Notes under the pieces: generated by a model
What the model was told of the DNA's origin: nothing
The model's input: only the letters and a program-made list of their open reading frames with translations
Databases searched by the model: none
Translations under genes and position numbers: made by a program
NCBI GenBank assembly: GCA_016861345.1
Contig: BOLD01000013.1
Location: 1-64,000, forward strand
From: Oligoflexia bacterium
GTDB taxonomy: Bacteria > Bdellovibrionota > Bdellovibrionia > Bdellovibrionales > Bdellovibrionaceae
DNA: 64,000 nucleotides
Direction of reading: 5' to 3'
Shown: positions 35,399 through 44,164 of the stretch, one piece after another
Numbering within the stretch: the first letter of the stretch is position 1
How the letters are laid out: every line of letters begins with the position of its first letter

Positions 35399-35971
35399 AT
35401 GCAAAAATACTCACGCTTGTTGATCTTTGTTAGCGTTGCCTTGATCGCATTGGCTTTTCTCTTCCCCCTCTGGGATATCGCTATTTTTGCTCCTCAGTAC
35501 CCGGAAGGTTTATTTCTTCAAATTTGGATTAACAAAATGGGTGGCGATCTGACGAATGTAAACATTCTTAATCACTATATCGGCATGCACCCGATTACAC
35601 CTGAGTCCATCCCTGAACTAAAATTTATGCCAATGATTGCAATTGGATTAATGATATCTGGGGCAATTGTTGGCTTGATCAACAAACGTCCACTAACGAT
35701 AGCATGGGTTGTGATTTTCACTCTTATTGCCGTGGTCGGCTTGGCTGACTTTTACAAATGGGAATACGACTATGGTCATAACCTTAACCCTGATGCTCCT
35801 ATTAAAATCCCAGGCATGCACTATCAACCACCTTTCATTGGCTCCCAGGTACTACTCAACATCTCGGCTTTCTCTTACCCTGGCATTGGCGGCTTTGCGC
35901 TGATGGCGTCCCTGGCACTTGCCTACGTTGCAGCTTTTGGACATTTGATCTTTAAGAAGAAAAAGGCATGA
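35399..35971 (+). CDS. nosB: NosB-like membrane protein of the nos cluster
   Basis: The protein has 190 residues from ATG at 35399, preceded by GAAGGAG. Four hydrophobic segments are seen (about 8-27, 80-100, 105-125, 160-183). Between them are periplasmic-looking loops with NILNHYIGMH and KWEYDYGHNL, rich in His/Tyr. Its size, topology and position right after nosZ match NosB, the membrane protein characteristic of clade II nos clusters, whose role is not well defined. Its end overlaps nosL by 4 bases (ATGA). Confidence 0.75.
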   Translation: MQKYSRLLIFVSVALIALAFLFPLWDIAIFAPQYPEGLFLQIWINKMGGDLTNVNILNHYIGMHPITPESIPELKFMPMIAIGLMISGAIVGLINKRPLTIAWVVIFTLIAVVGLADFYKWEYDYGHNLNPDAPIKIPGMHYQPPFIGSQVLLNISAFSYPGIGGFALMASLALAYVAAFGHLIFKKKKA

Positions 35972-36402
35972 TCCGAGTTCTTTTTACTCTCCTCACAGCA
36001 ATTGGATTTGTGGGATGCACATCCCACGATCCAGAGCCTATTCATATCGGCCAGGACACCTGCGAGCACTGTCGCATGACAATTTCAGATCCAAAATTTG
36101 GAGGCGAAATTATTTATAAAACCGGCAAAGTTGTTAAGTTTGATGCTCTTATTTGCGCGGCAGCGCATCAAGCAGAGAACAAGGACAAGGTGGAAAAGGT
36201 TTTCACCTTAGACTTCAACAATCCCGGTAAACTGATCGACGTTACGAAAGCTTTTTTCCTGCAATCAAAATCAATTCGTGGCCCCATGGGAGCGGATATT
36301 CTTGGAACTGAGACGGAATCTGGTGTAAAAGATCTGAGTCAAAAATTTCCAGGAAAGGTCATGAAGTGGGAAGAAGCTCAGAAAATTCTCAACGCCAATT
36401 AA
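35968..36402 (+). CDS. nosL: NosL copper-binding lipoprotein
   Basis: The protein has 144 residues. It is a lipoprotein (GFVGCTSH). The mature part begins with the NosL signature DTCEHCRMTISDPKFGGE, with Cys and Met residues suited to Cu(I), and later has IRGPMGADIL. NosL delivers copper to apo-NosZ with the NosDFY complex. Its start overlaps the nosB-like stop, and its end overlaps the nosD frame by 37 bases. Confidence 0.93.
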   Translation: MIRVLFTLLTAIGFVGCTSHDPEPIHIGQDTCEHCRMTISDPKFGGEIIYKTGKVVKFDALICAAAHQAENKDKVEKVFTLDFNNPGKLIDVTKAFFLQSKSIRGPMGADILGTETESGVKDLSQKFPGKVMKWEEAQKILNAN

Positions 36403-37637
36403 TTTTCAAATTTCTTCTTTTCATTTTCTTTTTAGCTCACATTTCAATCCCAGCCGCCGCAAAAGAACTAACCGTCTGTCCAACTTGTGATTTGAAAACC
36501 CCCCAAGAAGCTTACGCCAAAGCTCAGGATGGAGATCGTATCCTGATCAAACCTGGCACTTATATTGTACACGGATTTAACATTGAAAAGAGTATTGATC
36601 TGATCGGTGAAGGTGAACCCACTTTTGATGGCCAAACTCCCCCCGGTCATATGATTCAAATTAGCAAACCCAATGTCAAAATCCAGGGTATTCACTTCAC
36701 CAACGCCGGCAACAGCACGGTGAATGACCTAGCCGCTATATATGTCAACGAAACCGAGAAATGCTTCATCGCTGACAATTTTATCGAAAATTCATTTTTT
36801 GGCATCTACATCGCAGGTTCAAAATCTTGCACCATTTTAAATAATAAAATTCTTGGACCCAATCGTATCGAATCCGAATCTGGAAACGCCATTCACATCT
36901 GGAAGGGCGAAGACATGAGCATCGTGAACAATATTACCACCGGGCATCGGGATGGAATTTACTTTGAGTTCGTTTCTAATTCCCGAATTGGGGGGAATTA
37001 CAGCCACCACAACCAAAGATATGGACTGCACTTCATGTTTTCCAATAACAACGAATACAGAAAAAATCGCTTCACCCATAATGGAGCAGGTGTTGCCGTG
37101 ATGTATTCAAAAAAAATTATGATGCAAGAAAATGAATTCTCTGATTCTTGGGGTCCCTCGGCCTTTGGCCTTTTACTGAAAGATATTTATGACTCAAAGA
37201 TTGAGAAAAATTATTTTACTAAAAATACGATCGCTGTCTATATGGAGGGCTCTAATCGCTCCATACTCAGTGAAAACAACTTAACTGATAATGGCTGGGC
37301 ACTAAGGGTAATGGGTAACTGCGAAGACAATCATTTTACCCTGAATAATTTTGTTAACAACACATTCGAAATGAGCACAAATTCAAGCTCGAACTACAAC
37401 ACTTTTCATCGCAATTACTGGAGCTCCTACGAGGGCTATGATCTGAACCGCGATGGTCTGGGAGATATCCCCTACAGGCCCGTTAAGCTTTCAGCAGTGA
37501 TGATGGAAAAATTTGGTTTGAGCTTTCTCTTAATCAAAAGCTTATTTCTCACAATTGCCGACAAAGCTGAAAGCTTATTTCCCTCATTGACCCCTGAAAA
37601 TCTCTACGATGACGAACCCCTGATGAAAGAATTTTAA
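36366..37637 (+). CDS. nosD: NosD periplasmic copper-site maturation protein
   Basis: The protein has up to 423 residues. The only conventional start is GTG at 36366 inside nosL; it gives a credible signal peptide (hydrophobic FLLFIFFLAHISIPAAA, cleaved before KELTV). A later non-ATG start near 36402 cannot be excluded. The rest is a right-handed beta-helix with repeated N and G positions (FIADNFIENSFFGIYIAGSK, YGLHFMFSNNNEYRKNRF), typical of NosD (CASH domain). It receives copper from NosL and works with NosF and NosY on CuZ assembly. Confidence 0.93.
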   Translation: MGRSSENSQRQLIFKFLLFIFFLAHISIPAAAKELTVCPTCDLKTPQEAYAKAQDGDRILIKPGTYIVHGFNIEKSIDLIGEGEPTFDGQTPPGHMIQISKPNVKIQGIHFTNAGNSTVNDLAAIYVNETEKCFIADNFIENSFFGIYIAGSKSCTILNNKILGPNRIESESGNAIHIWKGEDMSIVNNITTGHRDGIYFEFVSNSRIGGNYSHHNQRYGLHFMFSNNNEYRKNRFTHNGAGVAVMYSKKIMMQENEFSDSWGPSAFGLLLKDIYDSKIEKNYFTKNTIAVYMEGSNRSILSENNLTDNGWALRVMGNCEDNHFTLNNFVNNTFEMSTNSSSNYNTFHRNYWSSYEGYDLNRDGLGDIPYRPVKLSAVMMEKFGLSFLLIKSLFLTIADKAESLFPSLTPENLYDDEPLMKEF

Positions 37638-37651
37638 ATGGAGCTGGCTAA

Positions 37652-38374
37652 ATGAAAATCGAAGTAACCGGTTTAAAAAAAGCATTTGGATCTCGAGAAG
37701 TTCTTAAAGGATTAAATCTTGAAATCGAACCTGGAGCTGTCAGTGGACTGGTTGGTCCAAACGCCTGTGGAAAAACAACTCTGATTAAATGTATTCTCGG
37801 ACTTACGATCCCCGATTCTGGTGAAATTCTCATTGGCGGCAAGTCCATTCAGGGGGATTGGGACTATCGAAGAAAAATTGGATACATGCCTCAGAATCCC
37901 AATTTCCCTCCGAACCTGACTTTTGTTGAACTTTTAGAAATGCTCGAAGATCTCAGGGGCGAAGGTCGTTCTGAAAAGTGCGAAGAGCTTGTAAAATACT
38001 TTGACCTTGAAGATTCACTGCATAAACCATTTTCAACAATGTCCGGCGGTACAAAACAAAAATGTGCAGCGGTAGCAGCCTTTATGTTTGATCCTGAAAT
38101 CTTAATCCTGGATGAGCCTTCCGTGGGTTTAGATCCCATTGCAGCAGTTAAATTAAAGGATCTCATTCTAGATTCTGTCAAAAAAGGAAAATCTGTTCTT
38201 CTTGTTTCTCACATCATGACAGAGGTTGAACAGCTTGTTTCTCGAATGGTTTTTCTTCTTGATGGCGAATCTGCCTTTAGTGGACATGTGAATGATTTAA
38301 GAAAGCAAACCGGAGAAGACAAATTGGAAAATGCCATTGTGAAAATGATGTCTTCCAGCAGGGGGCAAGCATGA
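37652..38374 (+). CDS. nosF: NosF ABC ATPase
   Basis: The protein has 240 residues. It has Walker A GPNACGKTTL, signature FSTMSGGTKQKCA, Walker B ILILDEPSVGLDP and switch His in LLVSHIMTE. It is the ATPase of the NosDFY ABC complex needed for copper-sulfur site assembly in NosZ. It lies 14 bases after nosD and overlaps nosY by 4 bases (ATGA). Confidence 0.93.
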   Translation: MKIEVTGLKKAFGSREVLKGLNLEIEPGAVSGLVGPNACGKTTLIKCILGLTIPDSGEILIGGKSIQGDWDYRRKIGYMPQNPNFPPNLTFVELLEMLEDLRGEGRSEKCEELVKYFDLEDSLHKPFSTMSGGTKQKCAAVAAFMFDPEILILDEPSVGLDPIAAVKLKDLILDSVKKGKSVLLVSHIMTEVEQLVSRMVFLLDGESAFSGHVNDLRKQTGEDKLENAIVKMMSSSRGQA

Positions 38375-39150
38375 AGCAATTTTTAACACTATTAAAATAT
38401 GAGCTTCTCAATGTTCTTCGTGGAAGATGGCTCTTCTTTTATACTCTGCTCTTCTCTGGAGTCAGCTATGCTATTGCGAAACTCGGCGGAGACTCTATGA
38501 AGGCCGCCCTTTCCCTACTCAATATGGTTTTACTAGTAACCCCCATTGTCAGCATTCTTTATTCTGCCATCTACTGGTACAACTCTGACGGGTTTACGAC
38601 TTTACTTCTGACCCAACCCCTTCGCCGTTGGGGAATTTTTGCTTCAAGATGGATTGCTATTTCGCTGACACTTTCTCTCTGTTTCGTTGTCGGCACTGCA
38701 CTTCCCTTTGTGATCGATAAGACCCTAACAGGAGCGATTATCAATCTTCTTCTGATGGGAACAGGACTTACCTTTGCCTTTACCTCGATCGGACTATTAG
38801 TCTCTGTTATTTTTAATGACCGCATGAAGGGCATTGGAGCTGCCTTTTTGCTCTGGTTCTATTTCTCTATTGTACATGATGGACTTGTGTTTCTGACCAT
38901 GGTCATTTTCCGAGAGTACCCTTTAGAGAAGCCATCTATGGCGCTTGTAGCTTCAAATCCAATTGATTTAACAAGAATTATGCTCCTCATGAAATTCGAT
39001 GTGGCGGCTCTAATGGGGTACACGGGTCGAGTTTTGCAACGATTCTTCTCTAATAATTGGGGCTACTGGGCCACTCTTTTGGTTCTTTTGTTATGGATCA
39101 TCATCCCCTTAGCAGCAAGTATCCGAAGATTTAATAAAAAAGATTTTTAA
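38371..39150 (+). CDS. nosY: NosY ABC-2 permease
   Basis: The protein has 259 residues and six membrane segments, starting FLTLLKYELLNVLRGRWLFFYTLLFSGVSY, which is typical of NosY. It forms the membrane part of the NosDFY complex. It is the last recognisable nos gene. The stop at 39150 is followed 5 bases later by the end of a convergent small gene, with no clear terminator. Confidence 0.92.
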   Translation: MKQFLTLLKYELLNVLRGRWLFFYTLLFSGVSYAIAKLGGDSMKAALSLLNMVLLVTPIVSILYSAIYWYNSDGFTTLLLTQPLRRWGIFASRWIAISLTLSLCFVVGTALPFVIDKTLTGAIINLLLMGTGLTFAFTSIGLLVSVIFNDRMKGIGAAFLLWFYFSIVHDGLVFLTMVIFREYPLEKPSMALVASNPIDLTRIMLLMKFDVAALMGYTGRVLQRFFSNNWGYWATLLVLLLWIIIPLAASIRRFNKKDF

Positions 39151-39155
39151 GACGG

Positions 39156-39287
39156 CTATTGATTCTCGTTTTGGCTTCTTTTCTTTTCTTTCGCCTCTCG
39201 CCAATAATGGCGAATGGTGACATAGGAAAGCACTGAACCGGCAATTAAAACTAAAATGTAGAGCAACACAAGAAATGAGAAAATCAT
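39156..39287 (-). CDS. Small single-pass membrane protein coupled to the TcdA-like gene
   Basis: The protein has 43 residues. Residues 2-24 form one hydrophobic segment (FSFLVLLYILVLIAGSVLSYV), followed by a basic tail (RHYWREAKEKKRSQ). The start codon overlaps the stop of the upstream gene in an ATGA (39284-39287), which argues for real translation. I do not recognise a family; short coupled membrane proteins of this kind are easily missed in annotation. Confidence 0.55.
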   Translation of the reverse strand: MIFSFLVLLYILVLIAGSVLSYVTIRHYWREAKEKKRSQNENQ

Positions 39288-40195
39288 TCTTCACCTTCTT
39301 CTAAAGTTATATCCATTTCCACATGCTTGAGATGATCCGCAGGACGTTCACCACAAACTTGGCGAATCACCCAAGAAGACATCACAAAACCAAAAGTCCC
39401 TGTCACGAAACTGGCATTTCCATAAATCATATTTCTTTTATCACACGAGTGAAAATCATTCTGCCCCTGAGGGCAGACGCATTTAAATCCCTGGCCCTGA
39501 TCATAATGAAGCTGAACGGGCTGCATGTGAATTTCTTCTGAAAAAACACAGGGCACGCCAAACTCGGCCTCTCGAGGAAATTTGTACTTGGTTCGTAAAA
39601 TTTTTCTGAGCTGCGCGGCCATGGGGTCTGTGTGGGTATGGGCAAGATCTGTTAGCTTGACCCTGGTGGGGTCTAATCGGCCCGCAGCACCGCTTGAAGA
39701 AATCACAGAAATTCCCTTTTCTTTACAGGCGTTGATCAAGTGGGCCTTTGCTGTTAGGTTATCAATGGCATCAATCACAAAGTCAGGTTTTGTCCCTAAA
39801 ATCGCTTCAGAGTTTTCAGCATTATAAAACATGACCATTTCTTGAACTTGAGCCTGAGGATTGACCTTTCGCATTCGCTCAGCCATCACTTGTGCCTTCT
39901 TTTTTCCCACCAAGCCTTGCAGGGCATGCAACTGACGATTGGCATTTGTGATACAGATCTCATCAAAATCCACAAGCGTCAGCCGCCCCACACCTGATCG
40001 CGCAAGTGCCTCTGCGGCCCAAGATCCCACTCCGCCTAAACCAATCACACAGACATGGGTGTGGAAAAGTTTTTCCATATTCGCATCACCAACAAGGCGA
40101 CCAAAGCGATCAAATCGTCGATGAAGGACATAGGGGGTTTCCTTTGGCTGCTGGGTTTTTGAATCAAATTCTGGGTTCGTATTGTTTTCACTCAT
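39284..40195 (-). CDS. tcdA: ThiF-family tRNA threonylcarbamoyladenosine dehydratase (TcdA-like)
   Basis: The protein has 303 residues from the ATG at 40195; the frame is open to 40303 but those residues are not family-like. The first part is polar (MSENNTN). The core begins HRRFDRFGRLVGD and has the ATP-binding VIGLGGVGSWAAEALARSG, DFDEICITNANRQ, DAIDNLTAK and GVPCVFSEE. TcdA uses ATP to cyclise t6A to ct6A at position 37 of tRNAs. An additional Cys-rich segment (KCVCPQGQNDFHSCDK) is present. E1-like relatives with other substrates cannot be fully excluded. Confidence 0.85.
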   Translation of the reverse strand: MSENNTNPEFDSKTQQPKETPYVLHRRFDRFGRLVGDANMEKLFHTHVCVIGLGGVGSWAAEALARSGVGRLTLVDFDEICITNANRQLHALQGLVGKKKAQVMAERMRKVNPQAQVQEMVMFYNAENSEAILGTKPDFVIDAIDNLTAKAHLINACKEKGISVISSSGAAGRLDPTRVKLTDLAHTHTDPMAAQLRKILRTKYKFPREAEFGVPCVFSEEIHMQPVQLHYDQGQGFKCVCPQGQNDFHSCDKRNMIYGNASFVTGTFGFVMSSWVIRQVCGERPADHLKHVEMDITLEEGEE

Positions 40196-40313
40196 GATCT
40201 GGTGAAAATTGATGATTTCACCTCTTTCTGTCAAGGATTCCCTTCTGCCCTCAGCTGAACTCGTGACTTTTGACTTAAAATACAGCAAATTCCCCCTTCT
40301 CAAGGAGCCTCAA

Positions 40314-41531
40314 ATGGAATCACTGGTCGGCCTTGGCATTGATAAGCTACCGATACTCACCCTTACCCGGGATGTCACTAAACACTTAAAAAGAGGCCAC
40401 CGGTGGATCTTTGCCAACTGCTTTGATGAGAAAGCTAAAATCCAATCTGGCCCTGGTCTGCTGCAATACAAAAACGAGGCTCTCGCTATTGGAGTTGTCC
40501 AAGCCGACACCCAGTTGAGATTTCGAATCTGTTTTCTAACAGAAGAATTATTTTACAAAAAAAACAATCCCAAACTCTCTTTAGACCAATGGGCCCGAAA
40601 CCAGTGGAAAAAAGCCCTGAACCTTCGGCAGAATTTTGACCCTGAAAAAACAAACTCTTTTCGCCTGATCAACGGCGAGGGCGATGGGATGCCCGGCCTA
40701 ATCGTGGACATTTATGCCAACACGGCTGTGATCAAACATGATCACCCCATTATGGAAAAATTTTGGAATCAAAAAGCTATCGCTCAACAAATTTGTCAGG
40801 ATCTTCCTCAGGTTCAGTGTGTTTATCTCAAGCGTCGAAATGACGATGATTGCAAGGGTGAGAACTTGATCGGCGCTTTGCCTGAAGAAGTCATCTTTAA
40901 AGAAAATGGAATCCTTTTTTCATCCAACATCCGAGATGCCGCAAAAACTGGCTTTTTTCTCGATCAGCGAGATAATCGCTTGCTGCTTTCACGATTTTCA
41001 AAAAATTTGTCTGTGCTGAATTTATTTTGCTACACCGGTGGTTTTTCTCTCTTAGCTGCCGCTGGTGGCGCAAAAAAAATCACAAGTGTTGATATTGCCA
41101 AAGTGGCCATTGAGAATGTGAAACGAAATTTTGAACTCAATCACTTTTCAACTGAACATAAGGATATTGCTGCTGATGCCTTTCAATTTGTCGAAGAAGA
41201 AATAAAAGCCAAGCATAAATATGACCTGGTTATCACCGATCCACCCAGCTTTGCACCGAATGAAAAAGCAGTTCCCCAGGCCACAAATGCTTATATTAAA
41301 ATATTTGCAGATTCTTTAAAACTTGTTGAAGAAAATGGGCTTTTTGCCGCCAGCTCTTGCTCCAGCCACATTCACTTTGAAGCTTTTTTAGAAATCACTC
41401 GGGAGGCCTTCTCAAAAGCCCGCCGCCGAGGGACCTTGGTTTACTTGGGCGGTCAGCCCACAGACCACCCCTATCCCCTGGCCATGGAAGAACTTCGGTA
41501 TTTGAAATTTGCTTTATTCCGAGTGGACTAA
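40314..41531 (+). CDS. rlmI: RlmI-like rRNA (cytosine-C5) methyltransferase
   Basis: The protein has 405 residues from ATG at 40314, preceded by AAGGAG; the frame is open upstream without homology. An N-terminal PUA-like domain (1-90) leads to a SAM methyltransferase (about 215-400) with VLNLFCYTGGFSLLAAAGGA (SAM site) and LVITDPPSFAP (motif IV), followed by AASSCSSH carrying the catalytic-type cysteine. E. coli RlmI makes m5C1962 in 23S rRNA. Its last 18 bases overlap the convergent tatD gene. Confidence 0.85.
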   Translation: MESLVGLGIDKLPILTLTRDVTKHLKRGHRWIFANCFDEKAKIQSGPGLLQYKNEALAIGVVQADTQLRFRICFLTEELFYKKNNPKLSLDQWARNQWKKALNLRQNFDPEKTNSFRLINGEGDGMPGLIVDIYANTAVIKHDHPIMEKFWNQKAIAQQICQDLPQVQCVYLKRRNDDDCKGENLIGALPEEVIFKENGILFSSNIRDAAKTGFFLDQRDNRLLLSRFSKNLSVLNLFCYTGGFSLLAAAGGAKKITSVDIAKVAIENVKRNFELNHFSTEHKDIAADAFQFVEEEIKAKHKYDLVITDPPSFAPNEKAVPQATNAYIKIFADSLKLVEENGLFAASSCSSHIHFEAFLEITREAFSKARRRGTLVYLGGQPTDHPYPLAMEELRYLKFALFRVD

Positions 41532-42299
41532 CCACTTTCTCAAATTTTCAGTCGTCATCTTCAGAACTTCTTCTGTGGATATTTTTCGAATTTTCCCCAC
41601 TTCTTCTGCAACTTGAATAAGAGTTGCTGGCTCATTGTGCTCTGGTTCTATCCCCGGTGGCGGCTGATCAGGACTGTCCGTCTCAATAAATAATCGATCC
41701 ATCGGGATCATCTGCACGGCCTGCTTCAGACGAAGATTATCCGGTCGGCACAAAGGCCCACCAACAGAGAGATGACAGCCCAGCTGGAGATACTCTTCTG
41801 CCTCTTTCGCGGAGCCATTAAACGAGTGCACCATCGCTCCTCGCTGGGGTAGGCCCCAGACATCTAAAATTCGTAGAGCCTCATCACGACATCGAACCAA
41901 ATGCAAAACTAAAGGTAACTCGGCAACTTTGGCCAGTTCGATTTGCTTTTCAAAAACATCAATCTGTCGATGCTCTGAGCCCTTTGAAATATGGGGGCGA
42001 AAATCAAGACCTGCCTCACCAAGGGCTTTCGCCTTGGGAAGTAACCGCGCTAGCTCATCTAAGGCTTGATCACACTCTGCTTCGCTGTGATCAGCCACCC
42101 AATAAGGGTGAAGGCCAAAACAGGGCAAAATCCCTGGATACTTTTTTTGCAGGTCTAATTGGCGACGCCAATCCTCTGGCCCCACGCCCCCTTGAAGAAA
42201 TTGGGTGATATTTTTTTCGCGCGCGTTGAATAAAACTTGGTCCAACCGAGACTCAAGACGAGGATCTGCTAAATGCGAGTGGGCGTCGATATAGGTCAC
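41514..42299 (-). CDS. tatD: TatD-family metal-dependent deoxyribonuclease
   Basis: The protein has 261 residues. The metal ligands are visible as DAHSHLADPRL (HxH), GEAGLDF (Glu), LVLHLVRCRDEAL (His), VHSFNGS (His) and FIETDSPDQPP (Asp). The family includes 3'-5' DNases implicated in DNA repair and turnover. It is cytoplasmic. The substrate of this member is not known. Confidence 0.9.
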   Translation of the reverse strand: MTYIDAHSHLADPRLESRLDQVLFNAREKNITQFLQGGVGPEDWRRQLDLQKKYPGILPCFGLHPYWVADHSEAECDQALDELARLLPKAKALGEAGLDFRPHISKGSEHRQIDVFEKQIELAKVAELPLVLHLVRCRDEALRILDVWGLPQRGAMVHSFNGSAKEAEEYLQLGCHLSVGGPLCRPDNLRLKQAVQMIPMDRLFIETDSPDQPPPGIEPEHNEPATLIQVAEEVGKIRKISTEEVLKMTTENLRKWLVHSE

Positions 42300-42390
42300 A
42301 TGTCCAGTCTAGCTTAAAAAACCCGACTCTTGCAAATCTCAATTCGATCCGAAGAGAGAGATGCAGTTCATTATCTCAAAGGAGTGAGAC

Positions 42391-43413
42391 ATGCACAAAA
42401 TTTGGATGGGATTTGACATTAAAACTTCTCCAGCCCCAATGCTTCAACCTCAGAAAATTGAATACTGGAAGCCGCATCAGTTTAAAGATACTCAACCCGA
42501 GTCTCCCTTTCATTATAAAGCTGACGCTCTTGTTGGACTGTCTCTGATTCAGCTGAATCAACATTTACAAAATCCCTTCACCTCACCCCAAATGAATTTC
42601 AGCTTTGCTGCGGACTCTTGGAAAACTCTTGAACCCCATCATGAGCTCTACGCCAGATCACAGCCTCGTATTTCTGCTCTTCGAAAGCACACCAAAGAAT
42701 GCCCTCAGCCTCTTGTGACTAGCTTTGAGCGCAAATGGACTGAAATTCTTGATGCTTGCCAACACTCTTGGGGAATGGATCTTCAACATCTGGGCTATAT
42801 GCTCGATGCCGTCGACTACCTTGAAGAAAGCTTAAAGTGGCCTTTGCTTTACAACTATTCGATTCAATTTTCTCGTCCAGTACTCACTCAAATGCATCAC
42901 TTGCATTCACTTCTATTTAATCTTCGTGCATTGATGGCTATGGATTACAATGCCTATGTTCAAGATCCAACTTTTGAATCTGTCAAAGTGGACTCGATCA
43001 GTGATTATCTCGCAAAGTGCGAATACGTCGCTAATGATGCTCTTCTTTACTGGAAATTAAAGCGCACAAGTTCTGAGATGCCTGCAAAAACCTATGAGAA
43101 ACTCTCTCAATATTTTCAAGAGTATTCTCATAATGCGGTTTGCTTAATTGAGAGCCTGCCAAAAAGTTTCTTATCAGGGCTTCCTCAGGATCAAATGGAT
43201 GACACTCTTTATTTGACTCAGATGGATTGGTTGCTTGGAACTGATGCTGGTCTTCTTTTCAGAGTCCGTGAGGAGATTTATGGATTGATGGAAGGCTATC
43301 ATCAAATTTTCTGGCCAGAGCTTGATGGGAAAACTCCAATGCAGTCTCACCAATTAAGCGTGAATTGTCTGTTGACAGAGAAAGATGCCTTCCCGACTGT
43401 GGATGCTGCCTAA
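42391..43413 (+). CDS. Uncharacterised cytoplasmic protein
   Basis: The protein has 340 residues preceded by AAGGAGTGAG. There is no signal peptide or membrane segment. It is mostly helical with many His, Tyr and Gln residues (for example TQMHHLHSLLFNLRALMAMDYNAYV). I do not recognise a domain or motif. It is flanked by 91 bases upstream and is convergent with the DedA gene across 16 bases, so it is probably monocistronic. Confidence 0.7.
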   Translation: MHKIWMGFDIKTSPAPMLQPQKIEYWKPHQFKDTQPESPFHYKADALVGLSLIQLNQHLQNPFTSPQMNFSFAADSWKTLEPHHELYARSQPRISALRKHTKECPQPLVTSFERKWTEILDACQHSWGMDLQHLGYMLDAVDYLEESLKWPLLYNYSIQFSRPVLTQMHHLHSLLFNLRALMAMDYNAYVQDPTFESVKVDSISDYLAKCEYVANDALLYWKLKRTSSEMPAKTYEKLSQYFQEYSHNAVCLIESLPKSFLSGLPQDQMDDTLYLTQMDWLLGTDAGLLFRVREEIYGLMEGYHQIFWPELDGKTPMQSHQLSVNCLLTEKDAFPTVDAA

Positions 43414-43429
43414 GTTGTTCAATAGATAC

Positions 43430-44098
43430 TTAGCGATGAACTGGTGGTCTATATTTGTGCCAAAGTTTGCGCAATATATAGACCACAATCAACACTGCAA
43501 CTGCCCCAAAAAACCAGATCTTGAATTTATGAATAGTTTTTAAGATCGGCTCTCCAAAATGATAAATCAATAATATTTGAGTCGGCACACTAATCAAAGC
43601 GGCAAATCCATCCACCAAAGCAAACTGCCAACCAGGAAATTTACTCATACCCAAAATAATATGGGCTGGAAAACGAATCCCCGGGGTAAAACGAAAAATA
43701 AAAGCCGCATAGATTCCAAATTTTTGAACCCACTGATTAATTTTTTCAAGTGCATTCTCACTAAAAACTTGTTTCATTTTCGGTTTACTGAGAAGTTTTC
43801 GGCCAAATATTCTTCCCAGTGTAAACACTAAATAGTCGGCAAAAATAACTGCAAATAAGGTCACAGCAGCGGCTTCATAACCTTCAACAACTGGAGCTCC
43901 CTGATAAGGCGGAGGAAATATTTCTGGATTAGCTCCCATGTAGGTCAAAATCCCCACACTGACGATAGTCACCTCTTCGGGCAGGGGTAATCCAAAACCA
44001 CTGGCAAGCATCATCCCTAAGACAGCCAAATACACAAAGTTCGGCTGATAGGCATATTGGGCGAGCCATTGAAATATGGGTTCATTCGCAAAACTCAT
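43430..44098 (-). CDS. DedA family membrane protein
   Basis: The protein has 222 residues with several hydrophobic segments. It carries DedA hallmarks: SGFGLPLPEEVT near the first re-entrant loop and FRFTPGIRFPAHIILGMSKFP (FxRxxPGxR-like). DedA proteins are undecaprenyl-phosphate or phospholipid flippase-like inner-membrane proteins affecting envelope homeostasis. It ends with a basic cytoplasmic tail. It is divergent from the RluA gene across 66 bases. Confidence 0.9.
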   Translation of the reverse strand: MSFANEPIFQWLAQYAYQPNFVYLAVLGMMLASGFGLPLPEEVTIVSVGILTYMGANPEIFPPPYQGAPVVEGYEAAAVTLFAVIFADYLVFTLGRIFGRKLLSKPKMKQVFSENALEKINQWVQKFGIYAAFIFRFTPGIRFPAHIILGMSKFPGWQFALVDGFAALISVPTQILLIYHFGEPILKTIHKFKIWFFGAVAVLIVVYILRKLWHKYRPPVHR

Positions 44099-44164
44099 GT
44101 CCGATCAGGCTATCACTCATTTTCATTCTTGCTGACATTCGATACGCCGTGCTAATGCAATTCT

